Shown here: positions 1 to 6,994 of the stretch, one piece after another | Position numbering within the stretch: the stretch's first letter is position 1 | How the letters are laid out: each line of letters starts with the position of its first letter | Assembly: GCF_000948975.2 (NCBI RefSeq) | Contig: NZ_CP059735.1 | Location: 4,834,603 to 4,898,602 of the forward strand | DNA: 64,000 nucleotides | Source of the DNA: Thalassomonas actiniarum | Lineage (GTDB): Bacteria > Pseudomonadota > Gammaproteobacteria > Enterobacterales > Alteromonadaceae | Direction: 5' to 3' | Program-made: the position numbers and the translations under genes | The notes under the pieces: model-generated | What the model saw: only the letters and a program-made list of their open reading frames with translations | Database searches by the model: none | What the model was told of the DNA's origin: nothing

Positions 1-541
1 TATTTCTATGGGGAAAACGCCCGAATTGCCTGATGATCGCCAGATGTTCTTTCGCCCAGTGAATGCTGTTCTCAATCACCTTTATATGAACCACTTGCGG
101 ATATTGCTCCAACATCTCGATAAAGGTTTCAACGCTGGTTTGCTGCTCCGCCAGTGACTCACTGTGCTGCAACGGGTGATAATAAAAAATCCGCTCGATC
201 AGGGATAATTGCCGGTCTACACCCGATTCTATGCCCGCTTTACACACTTTTAAGGCCAGCTCATCACTGGCAAATGCCCGGGCGGTGCCGCGAAACATGT
301 TGCGCGGCAGCTGATCCAACAAGATCACCAGCGCCAGACTGCCCCTGGCTGCTTGTTGCCAATGGGCTAACTGCCCGGCAAGCGCTTGTTGATATAAGTC
401 GAAAAACTTTATTTTGACTTCATTGTCCAGCGCTTCACTGCCCTGATACCAAAATGCCTGATGCTGTTCATCGCAAAGCTCATTGGTTATCTCGCCAAAC
501 CAAAAATCGAGTACTTCATCAACGTCTTGTTGTCTCGCCAC
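1..541 (-). CDS. DUF924 family protein (3' part missing)
   Basis: The reading frame runs off the left edge. It starts at a GTG (539-541) with a perfect AGGAGG Shine-Dalgarno about five bases upstream. The N-terminus reads VLDFWFGEI, followed by a conserved DQLPRNMFRG segment and, near the window edge, HWAKEHLAIIRQFGRFPHRN. These are the signature segments of the DUF924 (COG3803) family of soluble proteins of about 180-200 residues, so only a few C-terminal residues should be missing. The biochemical role of the family is not established. It appears to be a single gene read away from the heat-shock gene that follows. Confidence 0.85.
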   Translation of the reverse strand, partial: MARQQDVDEVLDFWFGEITNELCDEQHQAFWYQGSEALDNEVKIKFFDLYQQALAGQLAHWQQAARGSLALVILLDQLPRNMFRGTARAFASDELALKVCKAGIESGVDRQLSLIERIFYYHPLQHSESLAEQQTSVETFIEMLEQYPQVVHIKVIENSIHWAKEHLAIIRQFGRFPHRN

Positions 542-670
542 TTTAACCTCCTCAAAGAAATTTTCTTAATAGCGGTTTTTATTTTCATTTTACTCAAATA
601 ATTTTCACACATAAATTCAACAAGTTAAACCAACAAAAAGAAAGAACGAAGTTTTTTTTTCAAAAAAATT

Positions 671-699
671 CTTGAAAAATAACCTGACGATCCCATCTA
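671..699 (+). promoter_or_regulatory. Sigma-32 type heat-shock promoter, hsp20 copy A
   Basis: CTTGAA (671-676), a 14-base spacer and TCCCATCTA (691-699) match the RpoH consensus of CTTGAA and CCCCATnTA. The second hsp20 copy has the same two boxes with the same spacing but a completely different spacer, so the boxes themselves are under selection. Confidence 0.85.
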
Positions 700-889
700 G
701 TTATTGTAGTCGCCGTAAAGGGACTCAATTAACCGCCTGTTCCGAGTGAAAGGCACTTTTATCCAGAAGCCGTAAGTCGCTTTAGCCGGTCATTTCGCAA
801 CCTGAGTTGGAAATACCCGCTAGTTAACCGCGCCCTCATCTGCTTATTGGAAACTAACATATTGCTAACTAATTAATAGGATATGAATT
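700..889 (+). ncRNA. Conserved structured 5' leader of hsp20 copy A
   Basis: This leader of about 190 nt is almost identical to the leader at 3864-4054. By eye there are about 8 differences in 200 bases, against about 15 percent in the first 82 codons of the two genes. The conservation starts at the -10 box, so it follows the transcript rather than the promoter. Short self-complementary segments are visible, for example GCCT/AGGC and CAAC/GTTG around a CTGA loop, and the last 28 bases before the start form the ROSE-like hairpin. A multi-hairpin RNA thermometer is the likely role (inference). Confidence 0.7.
858..885 (+). promoter_or_regulatory. ROSE-like RNA thermometer hairpin, copy A
   Basis: CATATTGCT (858-866) can pair with AGGATATG (878-885): five Watson-Crick pairs, a U-G pair, one bulged G, then C-G and U-A. 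This is the hallmark of ROSE elements, in which a U(U/C)GCU segment with a bulged G masks the AGGA ribosome-binding site. The AGGA lies 8 nt before the ATG at 890. Melting at high temperature would expose it. Confidence 0.8.
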
Positions 890-1384
890 ATGCGTACTGC
901 ACAAGATTTCAGCCCACTTTATCGTTCATTCATCGGTTTCGATCACTTAGCCAATCTAATCGACAAAGCAGCCAAAACCGAAAAGCAACCCAGTTATCCC
1001 CCGTATAACATTGAATCACTCACCGATGATCAATATCGTATTACCATGGCGGTTGCCGGTTTCGCCGAAGACGAACTGGATATAGAGTCCAAACAAAATA
1101 CCTTAGTTGTCAGCGGCACCAAAAACGCAACAGCGAATAAAAGTAATGCCGCAGAGAAAACTAAGGCAGAGCGCAAGTTCTTACATCAGGGGATTGCCGA
1201 CCGTAACTTTGAGCGTAAATTCCAGCTCGGCGACCATGTAAAAGTTGTCGGCGCCTTTATCGAACATGGCTTATTACATATAGATTTAGAAAGAGAAATT
1301 CCCGAGGCGTTAAAGCCAAGAAAAATTGCCATTAACGGCAAGAGTATCTTAACGGCCAAAGCCGATAAGCTTGCCCAGGTTTAA
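890..1384 (+). CDS. ibpA: Small heat-shock protein, IbpA/Hsp20 family (copy A)
   Basis: An ATP-independent holdase chaperone that binds unfolding proteins in the cytoplasm and hands them to DnaK/ClpB. The 164-residue protein has the IbpA/B layout: N-terminal [20 protein letters not shown], then the alpha-crystallin domain (about residues 45-145) with [36 protein letters not shown] and the [23 protein letters not shown] end. It carries a seven-residue insertion (around residues 84-92) relative to copy B. The start is fixed by the AGGA at 878-881. Expression should depend on RpoH and the ROSE-like leader, and a strong hairpin terminator follows. The gene is duplicated at 4055; its leader is more conserved than its coding sequence. 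Confidence 0.95.
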   Translation: MRTAQDFSPLYRSFIGFDHLANLIDKAAKTEKQPSYPPYNIESLTDDQYRITMAVAGFAEDELDIESKQNTLVVSGTKNATANKSNAAEKTKAERKFLHQGIADRNFERKFQLGDHVKVVGAFIEHGLLHIDLEREIPEALKPRKIAINGKSILTAKADKLAQV

Positions 1385-1436
1385 CACCCGGTTTCCCAAC
1401 TAAATTTTCCTTTCTATAGTTTTATGGTTTTATTTT

Positions 1437-1460
1437 GCCCGGCAATCTCCGGGCTTTTTT
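1437..1460 (+). terminator. Rho-independent terminator of hsp20 copy A
   Basis: GCCCGG (1437-1442), a six-base loop, CCGGGC (1449-1454), then six T. A sequence-related terminator follows copy B. Confidence 0.9.
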
Positions 1461-1544
1461 ATAGCCATAACGAAAAGCTTTGGTTCTTATACTGCCAGGC
1501 AAACAATGCGTGGATAATCAAACCTTAGCGCCTTGATTCCCTCT

Positions 1545-1946
1545 TTAAACAATAGCCAGCCAGGCCAGGGTGAGTAAGCAACTGATCACCAGCCACAAAC
1601 GCCAGTTACTCCATATACCAAACACCCCGATTTTTATCAGGGCAATATCCCGCCTCAAGCGCCATTTTAACCGTTGAAAACTCAGCTCTTCATTGAGCAA
1701 ATATTCCACCGATGACAGGCAGCTGCCCCAGGTTCCCCTGCCGCCGCTATAACTGCCGGCCATTTCAGGGCTAAGATTGTGCTGGTGCGCTGCTACCTGC
1801 TCCCTGAGCTGCTGCATATAGGCGTCGATATCCGGTGCATCAATAGCATGGCATACTGCATGAAAAGCCTTTATTGCCATCACGGACTCACCGACATCAT
1901 ATTGGCCGTGATGTATTTCCCAGGTGATTCTTTCTTTGCATAACAA
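1545..1946 (-). CDS. Hypothetical protein with C-terminal membrane segment, possibly 5'-interrupted
   Basis: The frame encodes about 133 residues ending in a hydrophobic segment (LWLVISCLLTLAWLAIV) that would be one membrane helix. The middle is soluble and includes SGGRGTWGSCLSSVEYLLNEE. I do not recognise the family. No ATG stands at the 5' end: the only candidates are a TTG at 1946 and an internal ATG near 1887. The open frame stops within the end of the IS110 element immediately upstream. Either the gene starts at the TTG, or its true start was removed by the insertion. Both are inference; a comparison with an IS-free relative would settle it. Confidence 0.45.
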   Translation of the reverse strand: MLCKERITWEIHHGQYDVGESVMAIKAFHAVCHAIDAPDIDAYMQQLREQVAAHQHNLSPEMAGSYSGGRGTWGSCLSSVEYLLNEELSFQRLKWRLRRDIALIKIGVFGIWSNWRLWLVISCLLTLAWLAIV

Positions 1947-1952
1947 GTGACT

Positions 1953-2004
1953 ATGGTGTCAACTCCTAATTTTTAACTCATTTTAGGATCCCACATGACA
2001 CCAT
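1953..2004. repeat. Inverted repeat at the transposase 3' end
   Basis: ATGGTGTCA (1953-1961) and its exact complement TGACACCAT (1996-2004) flank the last codons and stop of the transposase gene. It may mark the element end or act as a transcription block. Confidence 0.5.
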
Positions 2005-2926
2005 CTCTAACCATCGAATTTAAGATAACAATCATCTTTCTGACGCAGGCAATTATTGCTGTTTTTTTAGGTTTTCCAGCGGCCAATAATCGCTGATACG
2101 TATCTTTAAAAACAGGATTGCACTGAATTGCGGACATCATAGCCATGTACATAACCGTTCTGATTTTATGGCGACCACCGCGTATATTTCTTTGTCCCTG
2201 GTAAATACCACTTTCTCTATTAAATGGCGCAACACCAATGAGGGATGAAGCTTGTTTATTCGTTAAATATCCCAATTCAGGCATGTCGCTTAATAAGTTA
2301 AATGCAACCACATTACCTATGCCAGGTATGCTTTGAATAATGTCATTTTTAGCTTTATATTCAGCGCATCTATCCATCAGTTTTAGTAGTTTTTGGTCGA
2401 TTTTATCGAGCTGGTTTTTAATAGCTGTTAAAATTGGTTTGATGATGCTGGATATGTTTTTTGGCATTATCTGAAGCCGATTTTTTTCCATAGTTTGCAT
2501 CGTCATTAACTGTCTTCTCCTAGAAAGTAAATCACTCATTAATTGCATGGTCTCCGGCTTTAATGCTGACAATTTGGGCTTAATTGCTTCACCATAATGA
2601 GCTATAAGTTGGGCATCGAGTTTGTCTGTTTTAGCATGACGACCAATCGCTCCTGCAAATTTTTTAATGTGTGCTGGATTTGCGATAACAAAAGGTAATT
2701 TTTCTGTCGCACAGGCGATGCAAAATGCTTGTTCCAGTCGCCCCGTTGCTTCAATGATGATGCGAGTAGGATTGTATTTTTTGATTTCTTTAACGGCTTT
2801 ATTGATACCTTTCTCATCATTTGAAACAGTGAAATAGATGTCTAAAGGGCGTATGTAAATATCGAGTTGTGTTTTACCAGTATCAACGCCGATGTTAATT
2901 TCATTTTGATTATTGTTGTTATTCAT
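1973..2926 (-). CDS. IS110 family transposase (DEDD N-domain plus Transposase_20)
   Basis: A 317-residue recombinase that moves the element, as known for IS110, under guidance of a bridge RNA. The N-terminal RuvC-like DEDD domain (about residues 10-160) shows the acidic positions in INIGVDTGKTQLDIYI, IIIEATGRLEQ and KTDKLDAQLIAHYGE. The C-terminal Transposase_20 domain (about 195-290) has the helix-hairpin-helix like SIPGIGNVVAFNLLSDMPE, followed by SLIGVAPFNRESG and RGGRHKIRTVMYMA. The serine of that region fits the catalytic serine of the family. Length is normal and the frame is uninterrupted, so the element may be active. It is read toward the uncharacterised gene at 1545. Confidence 0.93.
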   Translation of the reverse strand: MNNNNNQNEINIGVDTGKTQLDIYIRPLDIYFTVSNDEKGINKAVKEIKKYNPTRIIIEATGRLEQAFCIACATEKLPFVIANPAHIKKFAGAIGRHAKTDKLDAQLIAHYGEAIKPKLSALKPETMQLMSDLLSRRRQLMTMQTMEKNRLQIMPKNISSIIKPILTAIKNQLDKIDQKLLKLMDRCAEYKAKNDIIQSIPGIGNVVAFNLLSDMPELGYLTNKQASSLIGVAPFNRESGIYQGQRNIRGGRHKIRTVMYMAMMSAIQCNPVFKDTYQRLLAAGKPKKTAIIACVRKMIVILNSMVRDGVMWDPKMS

Positions 2927-3190
2927 AATAAGCTGACTCTGCCTTGCTATTCGGGCTCGAGGCCCAGTTGACTATCCGAGTTTAATGCTTGGAGTCCTAT
3001 ACAGCGTTCTCACTTGTTATCGGTCTCTCAACAGAGGAGCCACGCAATCATCGAACTGCTGTATAAGAAGGCTTTGGTTGCAGCCAAAGCTTGGGCCTCA
3101 CACTACCCGAAAAGGTTTAAAAAGAATATTAAGATATGGGGGATATTATCCATACAAGTCAATAAGCTGCTTTAGTTGCGCTACCGACAA
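2927..3190 (-). ncRNA. Candidate IS110 bridge RNA region
   Basis: This non-coding stretch lies between the transposase start and the presumed right end of the element. It contains a perfect 7-bp hairpin, GCTTTGG/CCAAAGC (3071-3090, loop of six), and a compact GGGC/GCCC hairpin (2953-2965). IS110-group elements encode a bridge RNA of about 150-200 nt at this place, with two internal loops that match target and donor. I infer the role from position and hairpins; the guide loops were not assigned. Confidence 0.45.
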
Positions 3191-3200
3191 TGTACTGGTT

Positions 3201-3698
3201 TCAGTATTCATGACGGACTGGTTTCACCGCTATCTTTTGCATGTTTTCCCGGCAGGCGTGTCTGGAGCAACGTAAATAGCGTATTTGCACACCGGCATCC
3301 GTCAACCGGTAACCGGCAAAAAAAACGCCGGTTACATGATAGAGCCGCTCTTTTTGCCATTGTGGATTTAACAAATAGAGGGTTTGGCGTCGCTCAACAT
3401 CAAAACCATCGCTAATCAAAAACTTTTCTCCGGTATCCAACTGCTGATAGAAAAAAATCGCCGGCTTAATACAGTGCTTATTTTTCTGATCACAAAAAGA
3501 AACGGCGGTAGAGTCATAACGGAAAAGATCAGGAAATAACTGTTTATTCAACGACTGATAGATTTCATCTTCCACCTGACCAAGGAAAGTCACATGGCGG
3601 TTAAAACAATCATGCCCCTGTGAGCAGCTAAGCTCCTTGGGGGATAAGGCAAGACAATAACCGCTTATCAACAAAAAGAGTAAAAATAGGAATTTCAT
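3201..3698 (-). CDS. Hypothetical secreted cysteine-containing protein
   Basis: The 165-residue protein begins with a clear signal peptide (MKFLFLLFLLISGYCLA, cleavage near residue 17), so it is probably periplasmic. The mature part has three closely spaced cysteine pairs, in SCSQGHDC, SFCDQKNKHC and LRCSRHAC, which suggests disulfides. No known family was recognised. The stop codon lies at the presumed right end of the IS110 element, so the last residues may not be original. Upstream, 3699-3834 holds no gene and leads to the sigma-32 promoter of the second hsp20 copy on the other strand. Confidence 0.6.
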   Translation of the reverse strand: MKFLFLLFLLISGYCLALSPKELSCSQGHDCFNRHVTFLGQVEDEIYQSLNKQLFPDLFRYDSTAVSFCDQKNKHCIKPAIFFYQQLDTGEKFLISDGFDVERRQTLYLLNPQWQKERLYHVTGVFFAGYRLTDAGVQIRYLRCSRHACRENMQKIAVKPVRHEY

Positions 3699-3834
3699 CT
3701 TGTAATGACCAGATACTCTATGCTGTTTTTATTTTAGCAAAGAAATACCATTGCTTTTTTCACATTAAAAACAAGCCAGAACTCACACCGTTAGCCAGAG
3801 ATCCAATAAAAAGAGAAAATTTTTTCATTTTCTT

Positions 3835-3863
3835 CTTGAAAAAAATGTTATCGGTCCCATCTA
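3835..3863 (+). promoter_or_regulatory. Sigma-32 type heat-shock promoter, hsp20 copy B
   Basis: CTTGAA (3835-3840), a 14-base spacer and TCCCATCTA (3855-3863). Boxes and spacing equal those of copy A while the spacer sequence differs. Confidence 0.85.
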
Positions 3864-4054
3864 GTTAAATGTAGTCGCCGTAAAGGGACTCAATTAACCG
3901 CCTGTTCCGAGTGAAAGGCACTTTTATCCAGAAGCCGTAAGTCGCTTTAGCCGGTAAGTTCGCAACCTGAGTTGGAAATCACCCGCTAGTCAACCGCGCC
4001 CCATCTGCTTATTGGAAACTAACATATTGCTAACTTATTAATAGGATATGAATT
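3864..4054 (+). ncRNA. Conserved structured 5' leader of hsp20 copy B
   Basis: The partner of the leader at 700-889. Differences are limited to a few substitutions and three single-base indels. The ROSE-like hairpin is fully conserved except for one base in its loop. Confidence 0.7.
4023..4050 (+). promoter_or_regulatory. ROSE-like RNA thermometer hairpin, copy B
   Basis: CATATTGCT (4023-4031) pairs with AGGATATG (4043-4050) with one bulged G, as in copy A. The AGGA ribosome-binding site lies 8 nt from the ATG at 4055. Confidence 0.8.
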
Positions 4055-4528
4055 ATGCGTACACCACAAGATTTCAGCCCGCTTTACCGTTCATTTATCG
4101 GTTTCGATCACTTAGCCAGTTTAATCGACAAAGCTTCCAGAACCGAAAAACAATCCGGTTATCCTCCGTATAATGTTGAATTACTCGCTGACGACCAATA
4201 CCGTATCACCATGGCCGTTGCCGGTTTCGCCGAAGAAGAGCTGGATATCGAATCCCGGCAAAACACTTTAATCGTGACCGGAACCAAAGGGACAAACAAA
4301 ACCGAACAAACTGAGCGTAAATTCCTGTACCAGGGTATCGCCGACCGTAACTTTGAGCGCAAATTCCAGCTCGGTGACCATGTAAAAGTCATCGGTGCCT
4401 TTATCGAAAACGGTTTATTACACATAGATTTAGAAAGAGAAATTCCCGAGGCATTAAAGCCGAGAAAAATTGCCATTAACGGCAAGAGTTTATTAACGGC
4501 GAAAGCCGAGCAGCTTTCTCAGGAATAA
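4055..4528 (+). CDS. ibpA: Small heat-shock protein, IbpA/Hsp20 family (copy B)
   Basis: A 157-residue paralogue of the protein at 890, with the same alpha-crystallin core ([59 protein letters not shown]). It lacks the short lysine- and alanine-rich insertion of copy A ([14 protein letters not shown] here). The two nucleotide sequences differ by about 15 percent in the first 246 bases, often at third positions. It has its own sigma-32 promoter, thermometer leader and terminator, so each copy is an independent unit. IbpA and IbpB of enterobacteria work as a pair; whether these two have diverged in role cannot be told from sequence. Confidence 0.95.
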   Translation: MRTPQDFSPLYRSFIGFDHLASLIDKASRTEKQSGYPPYNVELLADDQYRITMAVAGFAEEELDIESRQNTLIVTGTKGTNKTEQTERKFLYQGIADRNFERKFQLGDHVKVIGAFIENGLLHIDLEREIPEALKPRKIAINGKSLLTAKAEQLSQE

Positions 4529-4582
4529 AATCCGGTTTCCCAACTTAGTTTTCCTTTCTATATTTTTTTATGATTTTATTTT

Positions 4583-4605
4583 GCCCGGCTTATGCCGGGC
4601 TTTTT
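4583..4605 (+). terminator. Rho-independent terminator of hsp20 copy B
   Basis: GCCCGGC (4583-4589), loop TTAT, GCCGGGC (4594-4600), then five T. Confidence 0.9.
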
Positions 4606-4748
4606 ATATTCAGGGTGAATGGTATGCTGTAATGCCACGGATGTCATAGCACAGCAATATTCAACCCGTAAACGAAAAATCCGGCATCTTCAACAGATCC
4701 CGGATTCTCCATAGCAACGATCAAGGGAAACTCTCTTCCCTGCGTTAA

Positions 4749-4970
4749 TTATCTGCCGTAATAGTTACAAGCACCTAAAGTGGTATAGGCGGTCGAACTG
4801 GCTTTATACCAGCCTGAACCCGGGCTGTATTGGGCACAAATTCTATAACCGTTCACTTTACTGGCATAGACATACCAATAGGCCGGTGCGGCATTTGCGG
4901 TGGCCGCGCCAATAGTACCGGCTGCTAACATCATGGCAGCAGTCATCAGAGAAGCTTTAGCTAATTTCAT
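4749..4970 (-). CDS. Small secreted protein, uncharacterised
   Basis: The 73-residue precursor has a textbook signal peptide (MKLAKASLMTAAMMLAAGTIGAATANA, cleavage after ANA). The mature peptide of about 46 residues is rich in Tyr, Ser and Ala and has two cysteines (ICAQYSPGSGWYK and LGACNYYGR), so one disulfide is possible. I do not recognise a family. It stands alone, with about 230 bases upstream that hold no gene. Its size fits a periplasmic or exported small protein; function is unknown. Confidence 0.65.
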   Translation of the reverse strand: MKLAKASLMTAAMMLAAGTIGAATANAAPAYWYVYASKVNGYRICAQYSPGSGWYKASSTAYTTLGACNYYGR

Positions 4971-5207
4971 CTTAATTGTCCTTATATAAGCGTTTTAATC
5001 AATTGGTGGGAGAAATACAAAACAGCACAAGTGCCCCGTCCGTATTACACCCTGTGCTATGGTACTTATCTTTATGAAAATGTAAACAACTTGTCAACAT
5101 TGATAGCAATGACTTGATTAAAATCAAGTTAAGCTAAAGCAAAAAACTGATGTAACATACTGAAAAAGAAGGGCTAGCCGATAGCACTCCCAACGAATAG
5201 CGCCTGA

Positions 5208-5993
5208 TTAACCGCCCCTGATAAAGTCAGCAATCACAGGATGTATCTGCTCGCTGTGGCTCACCGGCGCCATATGTCCGGCCAAAAAAGCCTGCTCGCT
5301 CACCTGAGGTAAAGCCCCGGTAATAATTTGGCTCAGGTGCCGGCTCAGCTGAGGACTTTCACTGCCATGCATTAATAGCGATCGGCAAGTAATGGCGGCC
5401 AAATCTGTCAGGCTATAAGATTCACTGATCAAACCTTGGAAATCCAGGTTCACCTTAGCGATATCTGCGGCCATCAGGTCCTGCATTTTTTTCGGCAATG
5501 ACTTAAAGAAGCCGGGTTTATTCCAGAAATTGGTAAAGATTTCCGCCGCCAGATAAGTATCCTCAATAAACACCTGAGTTTTAAAATCATCCGCTTGTCG
5601 GCGATGGGCACTGCCCTTGGGTAAAAGATGAAAAGCAACAGGTTCAAAAAGGGCCAGGGACAGGAGTTTATCCGGCGCTTCAACCGCCAGTTTTAAGGCT
5701 ATGGCACCGCCGCAGGAATGACCCACCAGATGATAGGGCGCTTCACCTATCGTTTCCTGCAACACCTGCCTGATACGGCCGGTTTCAACATTAAAGTCAT
5801 AGTTATCGCCGTCATGGACTTTTTCGGCCTTGCCATAACCTAAAATATCAAAATTAATCACGGTAAAGTCGGATTTAAGTAGATTGACCAGGTATTGCCA
5901 CTGGCGGGCGCTGCTTAAGGAGCTGTGCAATAACACCACCGCCGGTCCCTGCCCGCTCACATAAACACCTTTGCTTGAATTCAATACTGTCAC
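5208..5993 (-). CDS. Alpha/beta fold hydrolase
   Basis: A 261-residue cytoplasmic hydrolase. The oxyanion-hole region reads VVLLHSSLSSARQW, the nucleophile elbow is LVGHSCGGAIAL (Ser about residue 94), and the catalytic His is in FLAGHMAPVSHS near residue 245. The substrate cannot be told; carboxylesterase or lactone hydrolase activity is typical. The start is GTG (MTVLNSS) without a strong ribosome-binding site. It is divergent from the oxidoreductase gene at 6202, with a 208-base shared intergenic region. No signal peptide. Confidence 0.85.
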   Translation of the reverse strand: MTVLNSSKGVYVSGQGPAVVLLHSSLSSARQWQYLVNLLKSDFTVINFDILGYGKAEKVHDGDNYDFNVETGRIRQVLQETIGEAPYHLVGHSCGGAIALKLAVEAPDKLLSLALFEPVAFHLLPKGSAHRRQADDFKTQVFIEDTYLAAEIFTNFWNKPGFFKSLPKKMQDLMAADIAKVNLDFQGLISESYSLTDLAAITCRSLLMHGSESPQLSRHLSQIITGALPQVSEQAFLAGHMAPVSHSEQIHPVIADFIRGG

Positions 5994-6201
5994 TTACTTC
6001 TGCTTACCGGTTAAAAAGGCGGTTATTATCGAAGTTTGCCGTTAAATGTCAAAAGTTAACGGCAAAAATCTCCCTTAAAAAGCAAATTAAGGTTTCCCTT
6101 TCCATGAAGCAGCTTTTACTGACCATCAATATATGGTAAAAATCTCCTAACGGATCTGGTGTTTTATCACCATAAAATTCATTCTAATAATAAGGGATCA
6201 G

Positions 6202-6990
6202 ATGGACATTAATTTAACGGGTAAACGCGCCCTGGTATGTGGCAGCAGTCAGGGCATAGGAAAAGCCTGTGCAATTGAATTAGCCAATTTAGGGGCAAGC
6301 ATTACCTTGTTTTCCCGGGACCAGCAGGCGCTGGAACAAGTTTCGGCAGAGCTTAACCGTGAACAAGGGCAGGTACATCACGTGCTGGTGGCCGACTTTT
6401 CCAGGCCGGAACAAGTTTCCCAGGCGATCCGGGGACATATTGAACAAAACGGCGCTTTTGAGATCTTAATCAACAATACCGGCGGCCCGGCCCCGGGCCC
6501 TGCCTCAGGCGCAGACAGCGAAGCTTTCCTGGCGGCCTTTAACCTGCACCTGATCAGCAACCATCAGCTGGTACAGGCACTGATGCCGGGCATGAAAGAA
6601 AAAGGTTACGGCCGTATCATCAATGTCATCTCTACCTCGGTTAAACAGCCGATACCGGGCCTTGGGGTATCAAACACCATACGGGGCGCAGTCGCCAGCT
6701 GGTCAAAAACCCTGGCCAATGAGCTTGGTCCCTTTGGCATTACCGTAAACAATGTATTGCCGGGAGCCACGGCAACGGCACGTCTTGATGCCATCATTGC
6801 CGGCAAGGCCAAAAAGCAGGATATTTCACTGGAGCAGGCAACAGAAAACGAGAAAAATCAGATCCCACTGCGCCGCTTTGCCCGCCCGGAAGAATTTGCC
6901 GCCGCAGCAGCCTTTTTGGCCTCCCCTGCCGCCGCCTATATCACAGGCATTAACCTGCCGGTAGACGGCGGCCGTACTGCATGCTTGTAA
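6202..6990 (+). CDS. SDR family oxidoreductase with altered active site
   Basis: A 262-residue short-chain dehydrogenase/reductase. The Rossmann motif is VCGSSQGIGKACA (residues 12-24), the structural motif is NNTGGPAPG, and the C-terminus ends LPVDGGRTACL, as in FabG-like enzymes. The usual YxxxK catalytic pair is replaced: the matching segment reads VSNTIRGAV, with Ser for Tyr and Arg for Lys. A minor SDR branch annotated as 3-oxoacyl-ACP reductase-like shares this change. The start has AAGGGA six bases upstream. Only four bases separate its stop from the pldA start, so the two genes are probably co-translated. Confidence 0.85.
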   Translation: MDINLTGKRALVCGSSQGIGKACAIELANLGASITLFSRDQQALEQVSAELNREQGQVHHVLVADFSRPEQVSQAIRGHIEQNGAFEILINNTGGPAPGPASGADSEAFLAAFNLHLISNHQLVQALMPGMKEKGYGRIINVISTSVKQPIPGLGVSNTIRGAVASWSKTLANELGPFGITVNNVLPGATATARLDAIIAGKAKKQDISLEQATENEKNQIPLRRFARPEEFAAAAAFLASPAAAYITGINLPVDGGRTACL

Positions 6991-6994
6991 CCCT

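Larger units (their letters stand above)
1953..3190 (-). mobile_element. IS110-family insertion sequence (ends approximate)
   Basis: One transposase gene with a short 3' flank and about 260 bases of non-coding 5' flank. This is the layout of the IS110 group, which carries the bridge RNA upstream of the transposase. IS110 elements usually lack terminal inverted repeats and make no clear target duplication, so the exact ends cannot be read here. The left end is placed at the ATGGTGTCA at 1953 and the right end just before the stop codon at 3201. The element sits between the two hsp20 copies. Confidence 0.75.

Noticed and set aside
2602-2820. Extra frame within the IS110 transposase
   Set aside because: It is an out-of-frame shadow of the transposase gene.
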